Shown here: positions 17,079 to 25,470 of the stretch, piece after piece
Position numbering within the stretch: position 1 is the first letter of the stretch
Layout: each line of letters begins with the position of its first letter
From: Chitinophaga sp. S165
GTDB lineage: Bacteria; Bacteroidota; Bacteroidia; Chitinophagales; Chitinophagaceae
Length of the DNA: 64,000 nucleotides
NCBI RefSeq assembly: GCF_003182155.1
Contig: NZ_QGTG01000014.1
Span: forward strand, 1-64,000
Direction of reading: 5' to 3'
Translations under genes and position numbers: made by a program
Notes under the pieces: generated by a model
What the model was told of the DNA's origin: nothing
Database searches by the model: none
What the model saw: only the letters and a program-made list of their open reading frames with translations

Positions 17079-17585
17079 ATGAAACAGGAAATTAAACAAT
17101 TACTACCGGCAGACTTTCACCCGTCTTCCCGGGTTTGGATATATCAGAGCAATCGCCCGTTCAGTGAAAAGGAAAAACTGGAAATAAACGAACAATTGCA
17201 TCAGTTCACCTCCCAATGGAATGCACATGGTGCTCCGGTGAAGGGATGGGGACAGTTGCTCTTTGATCAGGTGATCGTACTTATCGCGGATGAATCGAAT
17301 GTTGGGGTAAGCGGTTGCAGCACAGACAGTTCCGTTCGCATTGTGAAGAGTATAGAGCGTCAGTACGAAGTAAACCTTTTTGACCGCCTTTCACTGGCAT
17401 TCGTTGTGAAAGACAAGTTACAGTTGTTGCCAATGGCACAATTACAATATGCTTTGGAAAAGGGCTTTATTGACGAGAATACGCTGTATGTGAACAATAC
17501 AGTGCTGACCCTCGGTGAGATGAAAGAGAAATGGCTGTTGCCTTTGAAGGAGAGCTGGCTGGCAAAGAAGTTTTCTTTGGCGTAG
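17079..17585 (+). CDS. Conserved Bacteroidota protein (no ATPase motif)
   Basis: 168 residues, soluble, recognisable by the segments VWIYQSNRPFSEKE, WNAHGAPVKGWGQLLFDQ and SGCSTDSSVRIVKSIE. Proteins of this type are widespread in the phylum and are often labelled ABC transporter ATPase in databases, yet no Walker A or signature motif is present, so that name is misleading. The SGCSTDSS motif and its neighbouring Asp and His residues look conserved but have no known role. It is a single gene. A TAnnTTTG promoter-like element (TAATTTTG, 17067-17074) ends 4 bases before the ATG, which would imply a leaderless or very short leader transcript, or a chance match. Confidence 0.7.
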   Translation: MKQEIKQLLPADFHPSSRVWIYQSNRPFSEKEKLEINEQLHQFTSQWNAHGAPVKGWGQLLFDQVIVLIADESNVGVSGCSTDSSVRIVKSIERQYEVNLFDRLSLAFVVKDKLQLLPMAQLQYALEKGFIDENTLYVNNTVLTLGEMKEKWLLPLKESWLAKKFSLA

Positions 17586-17814
17586 TAGCACTTCAATTCA
17601 TACCCAATAAGACTGATAGTTATAGTTATATAGCCATTTGATTAATTTCAGGTGGCTTTTCTATTTTAAATGAAAATAGTCCGGTTAATGGATATCGTCT
17701 GCACAATATCTTTCATTCGAAAGAAATATTTTGTGACCATGTTTGGGTCGAATTCTATAAAGACGTATATTTAAAAATACATTCGCCACTATAAATGATT
17801 GGTTATCAAATAAT

Positions 17815-17887
17815 GCGGGAATAGCTCAGTTGGTAGAGCATTAGTTTCCCAAACTAAAGGTCGCGGGTCCGAGTCCCGTTTCCCGCT
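17815..17887 (+). tRNA. tRNA-Gly (anticodon CCC)
   Basis: Complete cloverleaf: acceptor GCGGGAA/TTCCCGC, D-arm GCTC...GAGC, anticodon stem TTAGT/ACTAA with loop TTCCCAA, and T-arm GCGGG/CCCGT. The discriminator is T, and CCA is not encoded. A decayed copy of its 5' two-thirds occurs 1.9 kb downstream, beyond the ATPase/TOPRIM pair. Confidence 0.95.
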
Positions 17888-17979
17888 CAGATGAGTCTTG
17901 AGTTGCCAACCGCCAGACAACTTGCATTAATAATAACTTCAAAACATCCTCTTACAGGGACATACGTTACAAAAAGAAA

Positions 17980-18006
17980 GGGCTAGATTTGCTATAGCCT
18001 TTTTTT
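17980..18006 (+). terminator. Terminator between tRNA-Gly and the ATPase gene
   Basis: A GGCTA/TAGCC stem with a 9-base loop (17981-17999) is followed by seven T residues; it lies 30 bases before the ATPase start codon. Confidence 0.65.
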
Positions 18007-18036
18007 ATTTTAGATGCATTAGATGAATTTTTATCA

Positions 18037-19119
18037 ATGAGAATTAAGCAACTTCATATCAGGAATTTTAAGTCTCTAGTAGATTTCAAGTTGGAAAATT
18101 TGCCCTCTTTTGCCGCTATTGTCGGTCCAAATGCCAGTGGTAAGAGTAACATTTTTGAAGCACTGGAGTTCACGAATTATGTTTGCAGATTTCCATTTGA
18201 AGCGACTTCCTTCTTTGGGGGATTTAAAAATATCTATTCTTTCCAGGCATCACTTCGCAGTACATTGAGCTTTCATTACCAATTTGATGATAATTTCAAG
18301 ATTAAATTCGAGCTATTACCAACACCACAAAGAAAGCTCACTGGCTTTGATGATGTATACGGTATTAGTCATGACCCTGTATTTGACCTGAAAGACGATG
18401 AGAAAGGACTGTCCCCTCTTGATATAAGGGATAAACTAAAACGTGCAAGCTTCCTGGAAAATGTCAGAAGTAAACAACTTTCATATAATAACGAATTTGA
18501 AATTTTTATCGATAACTTCTCAAGATTATTTGTTGGAAAAAATTTCTTAAACAGGAGTTCCCAGCTACAATCACGATTACATACGGATGCATCAAATTTA
18601 TCACAGATTCTTGCACAGATTTTTGAGGATGGTGAAAAAAAAGACGAATTTGTAGAATGGTTACGGATACTCATCCCAGAATTTAATAACATTGAGATCA
18701 GAAAATCCAACCTCGATGGCAGCTCTGAATTCTTTTTATATGAAAAAACATCAGACAAGCCATTCTCCAAACATTTAATTTCTGACGGCACAAACAATAT
18801 ACTCGCCTTAATGGCAGTAGTGTACCAAACAGATAGTCCTCAATTTTTATGCATTGAAGAACCGGAAAATGGACTTCACCCACAGGCGATAGAATTATTA
18901 GTGGACTTTTTCCGGGAAAAAAGCGAAGAAAAAGGACACCATATTTTGCTTAACACACATTCGCGAACACTGGTGAGATGTCTGGAACCACGGGAAATCA
19001 TACTTGTGAATAAAGTAAATGGCGCTACGATCGCCAAGCAGCTGAATGAATATGATGCAGTTAATATAAAAACAGACGAAGCCTGGCTTACAAACGCTTT
19101 TGGAGGAGGTGTATTATGA
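18037..19119 (+). CDS. AAA-type (OLD/ABC-like) ATPase, probable defence gene
   Basis: 360 residues. Walker A is GPNASGKS at 30-37, preceded by the typical start IKQLHIRNFKSL. A signature-like LISDGTNNILAL lies at 248-259, Walker B IEEPENGLHP at 273-282, and the H-loop LNTHSRTL at about 305-312. This is the AAA15/OLD-type ATPase core, without a fused nuclease. The stop codon overlaps the ATG of the next gene (ATGA at 19116-19119), so the two products are made together. The neighbour is TOPRIM-like, giving an ATPase plus TOPRIM pair as in PARIS-type and split OLD-type anti-phage modules. The location between an intact and a broken tRNA-Gly supports acquisition. The defence role is inference. 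Confidence 0.85.
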   Translation: MRIKQLHIRNFKSLVDFKLENLPSFAAIVGPNASGKSNIFEALEFTNYVCRFPFEATSFFGGFKNIYSFQASLRSTLSFHYQFDDNFKIKFELLPTPQRKLTGFDDVYGISHDPVFDLKDDEKGLSPLDIRDKLKRASFLENVRSKQLSYNNEFEIFIDNFSRLFVGKNFLNRSSQLQSRLHTDASNLSQILAQIFEDGEKKDEFVEWLRILIPEFNNIEIRKSNLDGSSEFFLYEKTSDKPFSKHLISDGTNNILALMAVVYQTDSPQFLCIEEPENGLHPQAIELLVDFFREKSEEKGHHILLNTHSRTLVRCLEPREIILVNKVNGATIAKQLNEYDAVNIKTDEAWLTNAFGGGVL

Positions 19120-19733
19120 TCAAAGTAGGCTTTATTGTCGAAGGAGCTACAGAATTCATTCTGCTTAAATCAATGTCATTTAATGAATTTCTGAAAAAGA
19201 ATAACATCGAATTAGTTAACGTTATTAATGCTGGTGGATCTGGCAATCTCTTGCCGCATAATATAGAAAGCTATATCCAGCTACTGGAAAGAAATGAAGC
19301 AGAGAAGATTGTGATACTCACAGATCTTGATCAGGATCTTTGCATAACAAGAACTAAAAACAGAATTAAATCCCGCCCACAAGACTTGCTCGTAATAGCG
19401 GTTCAGCAAATTGAATCCTGGTTTCTCGCGTGCACTCCTGCAATGAGACAACTGCTCAAAACCGATGATTTCTTCTTCCCACTTCCTGAAGCAGAACGAA
19501 TCCCTTATCAGACTATAAATCGCTTAATGGTAGATCATACGGGAAGAGGTATTGGAAACAACTCGGCAGGTAAAATTAAATTGATAAAACGTCTATTAGA
19601 ACAACATGAGCTTGATCTTAGCATCTCTGCCGAACATCCTTCATGTCCCAGTGTTCAATATTTTATAAAAACAATTGCAGGACTAGAAGTCAACGGTAGC
19701 ATCAGTAAGAAATTAACTTCTCAAATAAAATAG
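19116..19733 (+). CDS. TOPRIM-like DUF4276 family protein
   Basis: 205 residues. The N-terminus IVEGATE (Glu9 and Glu13) and the later VILTDLDQD (Asp70, Asp72, Asp74) reproduce the acidic pattern of a TOPRIM metal site, as in DUF4276 proteins. The segment VQQIESWFLACTPAM after it is also typical. A TOPRIM nuclease would cut DNA or RNA with Mg2+. It is coupled by an ATGA overlap to the ATPase, which probably controls it. The stop codon TAG lies inside a decayed tRNA-Gly copy, so the gene runs right to the edge of the inserted segment. The nuclease activity and target are inferred, not shown. Confidence 0.8.
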   Translation: MIKVGFIVEGATEFILLKSMSFNEFLKKNNIELVNVINAGGSGNLLPHNIESYIQLLERNEAEKIVILTDLDQDLCITRTKNRIKSRPQDLLVIAVQQIESWFLACTPAMRQLLKTDDFFFPLPEAERIPYQTINRLMVDHTGRGIGNNSAGKIKLIKRLLEQHELDLSISAEHPSCPSVQYFIKTIAGLEVNGSISKKLTSQIK

Positions 19734-19792
19734 CTCAATTGCTAGCGCATTAATTTCAAACTAAAGAACACACGCAGTTTCCCATTCATCTA
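19731..19792 (+). pseudogene. Decayed tRNA-Gly copy, putative right attachment site
   Basis: Starting TAGCTCAATTGCTAGCGCAT it follows tRNA-Gly(CCC) at 17822-17861 with only point changes and a 2-base deletion in the anticodon loop; the T-arm is largely lost. It has the same orientation as the intact tRNA, forming a direct repeat around the ATPase/TOPRIM pair. It cannot be functional. Confidence 0.75.
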
Positions 19793-19832
19793 ACAATTTC
19801 TGACTTGGGAAGATTTTTATTATCAGTATCCT

Positions 19833-20387
19833 ATGAAAAAACGAACGCTACTCATTTCCCTACTGTTTTCTATTTTCCATACTATATGCGCTCAGCACAT
19901 TGTGCCATCAAATAATTCCGGACAACTTGAAAACCTGCGAGATCCTAAGAGCGAACAGGCTTCTGTTTCGAAGAAAGAGTTTGCAACTAAAGAAGAGTTT
20001 GAAGAACTCAACTGGCTGGAAGGCACATGGGTAAGCATCGATAGTTCCGGTACACTATCGAAAGAGGAAAAATGGGTGAGAAAAGATTCTTATCGTTACT
20101 GGCTTGCAGGAAGCAGGTATACACTATCAGGCAAGGACAGCATAAATAAACGGACATTCGACCTTTTTCTCGAAGGGGAAATAATGTATGCGGTCCCTGT
20201 AGATAACAGCAAATGGCCTATCATTTATCACCTTTCTTATCTGAGTAATAACGGGTTTATCCTTGAAAAACCTGATTATGCTTTCCCGTCGAAGATAGTC
20301 TATGGAAGGACTGGAACACGGCTTCGCGTTACGCTATCAGGTAGTGGTCGTACTGAATCTTACTTATTCGAACGGAAAGGGCGATAG
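19833..20387 (+). CDS. Secreted DUF6265-like protein
   Basis: 184 residues. The signal peptide spans about residues 1-20 (ending ICAQ). The mature part starts with a charged linker (KSEQASVSKKEFATKEEFEE) and then LNWLEGTWVS, the beginning of a small lipocalin-like beta-barrel as in DUF6265/DUF1579-type proteins. There, a WLxGTW motif is followed by alternating strands (RYWLAGSRYTL, YHLSYLSNNG, TRLRVTLSGSG). It is periplasmic or lipid-facing, function unknown. It stands alone, about 100 bases after the tRNA-Gly remnant, so it is probably resident rather than part of the inserted pair. Confidence 0.65.
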   Translation: MKKRTLLISLLFSIFHTICAQHIVPSNNSGQLENLRDPKSEQASVSKKEFATKEEFEELNWLEGTWVSIDSSGTLSKEEKWVRKDSYRYWLAGSRYTLSGKDSINKRTFDLFLEGEIMYAVPVDNSKWPIIYHLSYLSNNGFILEKPDYAFPSKIVYGRTGTRLRVTLSGSGRTESYLFERKGR

Positions 20388-20618
20388 AAATAGATCCCTT
20401 CAGATGTCATCTTTAATGAACACCAAAATCAGGTACTGAAAATTATATTCAATCCATTTTAACCGATGCTGAACCGAGCATGAAACAGGGAGCCGCAGGT
20501 TCAGGGCTAATCCATAAAATTGTTTTCTTATATCTCCTTTATTTCTACGTTAACTTCCTATTAACCAATTATTTCAGCACTTAACGTATTGTTGCGGCAA
20601 ACCAAATACACCGCAGTT

Positions 20619-21047
20619 ATGAACAAACTTACCATTTATCCCATCAGGAAAATAATGAGCATTGCAGCCTGCACCCTGATCATTACGGCACTATCAGCAT
20701 GCGATACACAGCCGGGGAATAAAACTACCGGAGAATCAGAAGCCGCAACAGCATCCGCTCCGATGACGAAGATCGAGATCCTTCAACATTCAGAAAAGAA
20801 AGAGACCCTTGCCGGGTCAACATACAGGACCATTCATGTTCAGGTACAAAATAACGGCAGCAACCTGGAGGACTATGTTGAAATTAAGGCAACATGGTTC
20901 GATAAAGATGGTAAAGTTGTCGGAACTGGCATGGGTAATACCACTAACCTGGCATCAAATGCAAAAAGGGTGATTGATGTACAAGGCATGGATGTAGATA
21001 ATGCAGCCAAGTATGAATTGGAAATTGCAACAACTCCGTTTCAATAA
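20619..21047 (+). CDS. FxLYD-like lipoprotein
   Basis: 142 residues from the ATG at 20619 (MNKLTIYP); ten upstream codons in frame are not convincing. The N-terminus has a hydrophobic stretch ending in the lipobox LSAC, so the mature protein should be lipid-anchored. After a Ser/Thr/Ala linker, one immunoglobulin-like domain is visible (IHVQVQNNGSNLEDYVEIKA, TWFDKDGKVVGTG), the pattern of FxLYD and YcfL-like domains that read as fn3-type folds. No enzymatic role is expected; such proteins bind envelope components. The next gene, a small DUF2158-like one, starts 19 bases after its stop, and both may share a transcript ended by the terminator at 21295. Confidence 0.7.
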   Translation: MNKLTIYPIRKIMSIAACTLIITALSACDTQPGNKTTGESEAATASAPMTKIEILQHSEKKETLAGSTYRTIHVQVQNNGSNLEDYVEIKATWFDKDGKVVGTGMGNTTNLASNAKRVIDVQGMDVDNAAKYELEIATTPFQ

Positions 21048-21066
21048 TCAACTAAAATTATCAATT

Positions 21067-21282
21067 ATGTCAGAAGCGAACAGCTTTCAGGAAGGCGATA
21101 TTGTTGTACTTAAGTCAGGCGGGCCTAAAATGACGATTCAGGAGCCTGGATACTGGGTAAAATGCATTTGGTTCAACGAATTAAAATCAGATTTCAGTGT
21201 CACGAACTTTATGTCATCAACGCTACAGTTGGCTTCTTCGGAAGTGGCATTGCCAATTATAGGCGGCGGTGTCGAAGTTTAA
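21067..21282 (+). CDS. YodC-like DUF2158 protein
   Basis: 71 residues from the ATG at 21067 (MSEANSFQEG). The motif FQEGDIVVLKSGGPKMTI and the later VKCIWFNE are the signature of the DUF2158/YodC family, a small SH3-like beta-barrel of unknown function. The usual family length is 60-80 residues. Co-directional with the lipoprotein gene 19 bases upstream and followed by a strong terminator. It has no signal peptide and is probably cytoplasmic. Confidence 0.8.
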   Translation: MSEANSFQEGDIVVLKSGGPKMTIQEPGYWVKCIWFNELKSDFSVTNFMSSTLQLASSEVALPIIGGGVEV

Positions 21283-21294
21283 TTCCTACTCATG

Positions 21295-21333
21295 AAGGGG
21301 CCTGAGGCAAATTGCTTCAGGCCCCTTTTCTTT
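21295..21333 (+). terminator. Strong rho-independent terminator
   Basis: The stem AAGGGGCCTGA/TCAGGCCCCTT (with a further paired step inside) encloses a short AT-rich loop and is followed by TTCTTTTC. It ends the transcript of the lipoprotein and DUF2158 genes. Confidence 0.88.
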
Positions 21334-21406
21334 TCAAAGAACCACTCTTCATTAAAGTGTCAAATAAACAATAATAATTTTCTATCTTACCTGCAAATTC
21401 CAGTTA

Positions 21407-22972
21407 ATGAAAAGAATACTGATACTTTGCCTGTCATGTATCACCTTACAGGCGGTTTCGCAGGTAAAAACTCATGTACCGACGATCGATGAAGTAGGAC
21501 CAGCAAAACTTACGGCGAACATTGCTGCTGTTAAGGCGCCTTTTCCTATGCCTGCATTTAAAAAGCCAGTATTTCCTTCATACACTATCACTATCAAAGG
21601 TAAAGGTGATACACAGACCCAGGAGATCCAGCGGGCCATAGATGCTGTGAGTAAACACGGCGGCGGTACCGTCAATGTCCCTGCCGGCAACTGGCGTACC
21701 GGACGCATCATATTAAAATCGAACGTCAATCTGCACCTGGAAGAAAATGCTGTTTTGAACTTCAGCGGAGAGGTGGCTGATTATCTTCCGGTTGTATTTA
21801 CCCGTACGGAAGGTGTGGAGGTAATGTCGCTCGGCGCCTGTATCTATGCGCATAATCAGCAGAATATAGCTGTTACCGGAAAAGGCAAACTGGTCGGCCC
21901 TCCTGCTAACTGTCCTGTAAGAAAACAAGTGATGCGCCAGGATGTGATAGAAAATGTGGTTGCTGCCAATAAACCGGTTTCGGAAAGGATATATGACGGA
22001 CATAACGGAGGTCCTGTTTACCTTCCTATGTTCGTTTCTGCCGTTAGCTGCAAAAATGTGTTTATCGAGGGCATACAGCTCGATAATACCCCTTTCTGGA
22101 ATGTTGTACCCATTTATTGCGACAACGTCATTATAAGGGGGATTACGGTCAATTCTGTGGGTATTCCGAGTGGAGATGGTATAGATATCGAATCCAGCAG
22201 GAATGTCCTGATAGAATACTGCACGCTTAACTGTGGCGACGATTGCTTTACCCTGAAGGCAGGACGTGGCGAAGATGGCCTTAGAATAGGCAAGCCTACT
22301 GAGAATGTAGTGATCCGCTTTTGCCTGGCACGACAGGGCCACGGAGGTATCACCGTAGGCAGTGAAACCGCCGCTATGATCCGGAACCTCTATGTACATG
22401 ACGTCGTTTTTGATGATACAGAAGTAGGCCTGCGCTTCAAAACAAGACGTCCCCGTGGCGGTGGCGGTGAAAACCTCTATTATGAGCGTGTGCGTATGCG
22501 GCTGCGTCTCGATGCATTCAGATGGGATATGCTGGGCGCAAGGATGTATGTAGGCGCACTGGCCGATCGCCTGCCGGCTTTACCCGTTAACAAACTAACT
22601 CCATTATACAGGAACATACATGCGAAAGATATCGTCGTAGACAGCGCCAGGGCGCTTGTAAGAGTGGATGGGATCCCTGAGTCCCCGATGAAGAACTTCA
22701 GTCTTGAAAATGTAGAGGCACATTGCAGCAAAATCATCCAGAGTGCGGATGCCACTGATATGAAGATATCCAATACTATTATCTACACGTCGGATTCACT
22801 GCTGACATTCACCGATAACAGAAACGTCACTTTTAATAACGTACGTTTTATTAATCCGGTGAATAAGATCGTTGCAAATCTTTCCGGCGATCTTACAGAT
22901 AACATCCGGTTTGAGAATACTACCCCTCAAAAGCCCGAGGGCTGGGATAGCAATACCTGGAATAAGAAATAG
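21407..22972 (+). CDS. Glycoside hydrolase family 28 (polygalacturonase-like)
   Basis: 521 residues with a signal peptide (about 1-19, ending AVSQ). A right-handed parallel beta-helix fold is suggested by the repeated short strands. Family GH28 signatures are readable: DNTPFW at 226-231, SGDGID (Asp257 and Asp260), GDDC at 277-280 (Asp278, Asp279), GHGGITVGSE at 311-320 with the catalytic His312, and LRFKTRRP near 342. The enzyme hydrolyses alpha-1,4-galacturonic acid or rhamnogalacturonan-type bonds, probably in the periplasm or outside the cell. It is a single gene, followed by a large inverted repeat that includes its terminator. The precise pectic substrate cannot be read from sequence. 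Confidence 0.9.
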   Translation: MKRILILCLSCITLQAVSQVKTHVPTIDEVGPAKLTANIAAVKAPFPMPAFKKPVFPSYTITIKGKGDTQTQEIQRAIDAVSKHGGGTVNVPAGNWRTGRIILKSNVNLHLEENAVLNFSGEVADYLPVVFTRTEGVEVMSLGACIYAHNQQNIAVTGKGKLVGPPANCPVRKQVMRQDVIENVVAANKPVSERIYDGHNGGPVYLPMFVSAVSCKNVFIEGIQLDNTPFWNVVPIYCDNVIIRGITVNSVGIPSGDGIDIESSRNVLIEYCTLNCGDDCFTLKAGRGEDGLRIGKPTENVVIRFCLARQGHGGITVGSETAAMIRNLYVHDVVFDDTEVGLRFKTRRPRGGGGENLYYERVRMRLRLDAFRWDMLGARMYVGALADRLPALPVNKLTPLYRNIHAKDIVVDSARALVRVDGIPESPMKNFSLENVEAHCSKIIQSADATDMKISNTIIYTSDSLLTFTDNRNVTFNNVRFINPVNKIVANLSGDLTDNIRFENTTPQKPEGWDSNTWNKK

Positions 22973-23088
22973 AATGGGGCTGACCAAAAAGTAAAGTGAG
23001 GGCTTTGAGAATCGCTTAAACGATGACAGGCCTCTATCAGGTACCCGAATAAATTAGGGCTGACCATTACTTTTTGGTCAGCCCCATT
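22973..23088. repeat. 22-bp perfect inverted repeat with a nested third copy
   Basis: The left arm AATGGGGCTGACCAAAAAGT(AA) at 22973-22994 and the right arm at 23067-23088 are perfect inverse copies over 22 bases, with 72 bases between. A third copy of GGGCTGACCA (23057-23066) lies directly beside the right arm and can form its own 9-bp hairpin with it, followed by six T residues. The right hairpin is a plausible two-way terminator between the GH28 gene and the convergent MFS gene. Confidence 0.75.
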
Positions 23089-23090
23089 TT

Positions 23091-24302
23091 TTATACTGCT
23101 GCGAGTTTAGCTGCACTTCTTCTAACGCGAACAAAAGACCAGATCACAACCCCGAGTATTGCCGATATTACAAGGTAACGGAGCACCATATCCTGCTGCG
23201 TGGCTATCTTGCCGGTCCGGGAAAGTGTAAAGCTTGACAACGATGTTATCACATACACCAGTCCTCCTAACAGTCCCGCTGTCATGCCCGCATGCTGCGG
23301 AAAATACAACAGGCTTTGAGTAAAGAAAAGATTGTACAAGAAGCCGGAACAGATATGAATAACGAAAGCAAATAACATCAGGCACCACAGCTGCTGATAA
23401 CCATATCCTACCAGGAACAATATACTGATCAACACAAACTGAACAACCACGGCTGCAGATGCCTTCCGGTTAAAATCGAGCGCTATAAGCCGTTTGCTGA
23501 TAATCCCGCCGATCATCCAGGAGAAACCCAGTATCAATGTACAATATCCGATCGTCACCGCATTGAAGTGAAAACTGTTTTCGATGACAAACGGACCTGC
23601 GATGTTAAATACCATCACAACGGAATAACTCATACCTAGTGTGATAATGCCGAGCAGAAATTTCGGGTCGCCAAGCATCATTGCATAGTTCCCTTTTATT
23701 CTTGCCAGATCGAACGGTTTACGTGCCGCTATCGTTTCACCGCTGAAGATCAGTTCAAAGATCAGCATCAGCAAGGCATATCCTGCCAGGAAATAGAAAT
23801 TGGCCTGCCAGTTAAAGAACTTCTGCAGATAACCACCCAGGAAAGGCGCCACTATCGGACCTAAGGACCAGATGATCGTAAAAAAGCTAAGATAATGTTT
23901 CAGCTTCTCGCCACTGTACAGATCTACAAAGAAAGCCCGCTTTGACACCACCACAAAAGCCACGGCTATACCTTGTATGATCCTTAAACAACAGATCAGC
24001 TGAACGTTCCTTGTGATGCCTATTAATAAAGATGAAATGATCAACACTCCCAAACCATACATAGCGGGCCTGAACCTGCCTATGCTGTCCAGCAGACTGC
24101 CTACAAACAATTGGGACACGCCATAACTGAGGAAAAAACATGTGAGTGTAAGCTGTATACTATGCTCCGGTACTCCGAGGCTGGTAGCCATTGTAGGAAA
24201 AGAGGGTAAATAAATATCCGTTACGAAACCCGATAACGGAATGGAGATAAACGCTAAAGTTGTCGCTATCTTCTTTCTTCTTTCTGATGCACTTCTTAAC
24301 AT
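23091..24302 (-). CDS. Bcr/CflA-type MFS drug efflux transporter
   Basis: 403 residues if the Met at 24302 (MLRSASERRKK) is used; eleven more in-frame codons upstream (start 24335) are less likely. Twelve hydrophobic segments are visible. The first loop IYLPSFPTMATSLGV and the motif VGSLLDSIGRFRPAMYGL (MFS motif A) are characteristic of the Bcr/CflA subfamily of proton-driven drug/H+ antiporters. It sits in the inner membrane. It is encoded directly downstream of an AraC-type regulator on the same strand (91-base gap), so the regulator probably controls it. The divergent operon at 25471 makes a sulfating enzyme set, so the exported molecule might be its product, which is speculative. Confidence 0.88.
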   Translation of the reverse strand: MLRSASERRKKIATTLAFISIPLSGFVTDIYLPSFPTMATSLGVPEHSIQLTLTCFFLSYGVSQLFVGSLLDSIGRFRPAMYGLGVLIISSLLIGITRNVQLICCLRIIQGIAVAFVVVSKRAFFVDLYSGEKLKHYLSFFTIIWSLGPIVAPFLGGYLQKFFNWQANFYFLAGYALLMLIFELIFSGETIAARKPFDLARIKGNYAMMLGDPKFLLGIITLGMSYSVVMVFNIAGPFVIENSFHFNAVTIGYCTLILGFSWMIGGIISKRLIALDFNRKASAAVVVQFVLISILFLVGYGYQQLWCLMLFAFVIHICSGFLYNLFFTQSLLYFPQHAGMTAGLLGGLVYVITSLSSFTLSRTGKIATQQDMVLRYLVISAILGVVIWSFVRVRRSAAKLAAV

Positions 24303-24392
24303 ACCTGATGAACCTTTTTTTGAATGACGCAACAAAGGTAGATCAGGTCATAAAAATTTCGGTATTGTAATTCAAAGGAATTCTTGTCTAAA

Positions 24393-25319
24393 TCAAAGAA
24401 TAGCTTTCAGTTTAGTCTGCCGGAACTGTAAAGGGGTAATTCCCACCGCTTTTTTAAAGAAATGATTAAAATGGGCAGGTTCCTCGAACCCGAGGCAGTA
24501 TCCTACCTGAGACACATCCCATTGTGTATTATGCAGCAGGGTTTTCGCTTCTTCCAGCACCCGGCCTTTAATAATGGCGGTAGTTGTATTGCCAGTGGTA
24601 GTTTTGATTACAGAATTCAAATGATTAACATGCACGTTCAAGGCCCGGGCAAAGTCGGCAGGCGTCTTCATTGTCAATGGATGCGCGGGTGAATCCAGCG
24701 GGAATTGCTGATGTAACAGTTCATCGAACATCCTGAGTAAACGCGAAGAGGCCGGTAATTCGCTGGTGTAATTGCCGTCTGGCTGTTCTATCAACAGGGA
24801 ATGCATCAGGAGACATAGCAGGTTACGGATCACTTCATACTTAAATGAATAATTACTGTGTGCCATCTCCATCATCTGTTCAAAATACACTGTTACCAGC
24901 GCTAACTGCTTATCGTCCAGGAACAGAACAGGCTCGCTCCATGCTTTGAACAGCGGGGAGCGTTTGAAAATGTCAAACTGAGTATGTTCATTGAAGAATT
25001 CCTGGTTGAAGAGGCAGTAATATCCATCCTGATGATCGGATAAACTGGTCCAGGAATAAGGAACTGACGGACAGGGTAACAACATGGCCGGCTTGTCTAT
25101 GACAATAGAATTGCCACCATAACACAGTTCACCTTCTCCTAATATCAGTGTTATCTTATAAAAGTCACGCCTGTTGTAAGGCGCTTTGAAATTGCAGTAT
25201 CTCCGGGTATTTACATTAAAGTGAGACTTGCCACTCTGCAGATCGCTATTGCTCAATGGAAAATTGATATGTGATCTGTCCCGGTAAAAGTCGGTCAATG
25301 TCTCCAATTCCTGGCTCAT
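24393..25319 (-). CDS. AraC family transcriptional regulator
   Basis: 308 residues. The N-terminal cupin-like part (about 30-150) should sense a ligand. The C-terminal pair of helix-turn-helix motifs (about 215-305) is of the AraC type, recognisable in FARALNVHVNHLNSVIKTTTG and in the final WDVSQVGYCLGFEEPAHF stretch. It binds DNA and activates or represses nearby promoters. It is transcribed leftward into the MFS gene and divergently from the hydroxylase-sulfotransferase-APS kinase operon, with 151 bases between. The shared intergenic region should therefore carry its operator. The effector is unknown. Confidence 0.9.
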   Translation of the reverse strand: MSQELETLTDFYRDRSHINFPLSNSDLQSGKSHFNVNTRRYCNFKAPYNRRDFYKITLILGEGELCYGGNSIVIDKPAMLLPCPSVPYSWTSLSDHQDGYYCLFNQEFFNEHTQFDIFKRSPLFKAWSEPVLFLDDKQLALVTVYFEQMMEMAHSNYSFKYEVIRNLLCLLMHSLLIEQPDGNYTSELPASSRLLRMFDELLHQQFPLDSPAHPLTMKTPADFARALNVHVNHLNSVIKTTTGNTTTAIIKGRVLEEAKTLLHNTQWDVSQVGYCLGFEEPAHFNHFFKKAVGITPLQFRQTKLKAIL

Positions 25320-25470
25320 AATACGAAGTTATAGAAAATATGCAAATCGTGTTGTTGCCCTCACTCCTATAATCAGGACCGTAGCATTAAACACATTTTG
25401 AAATTTATTAATAAAAACAGTTTCTCTAAATCAATTAAAGCTCTATCTTAGCCTTATCTTAAGATTTCCA

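Noticed and set aside
17079..17585. Naming this gene an ABC transporter ATPase
   Set aside because: No Walker A, Walker B or signature motif is visible in the 168 residues.
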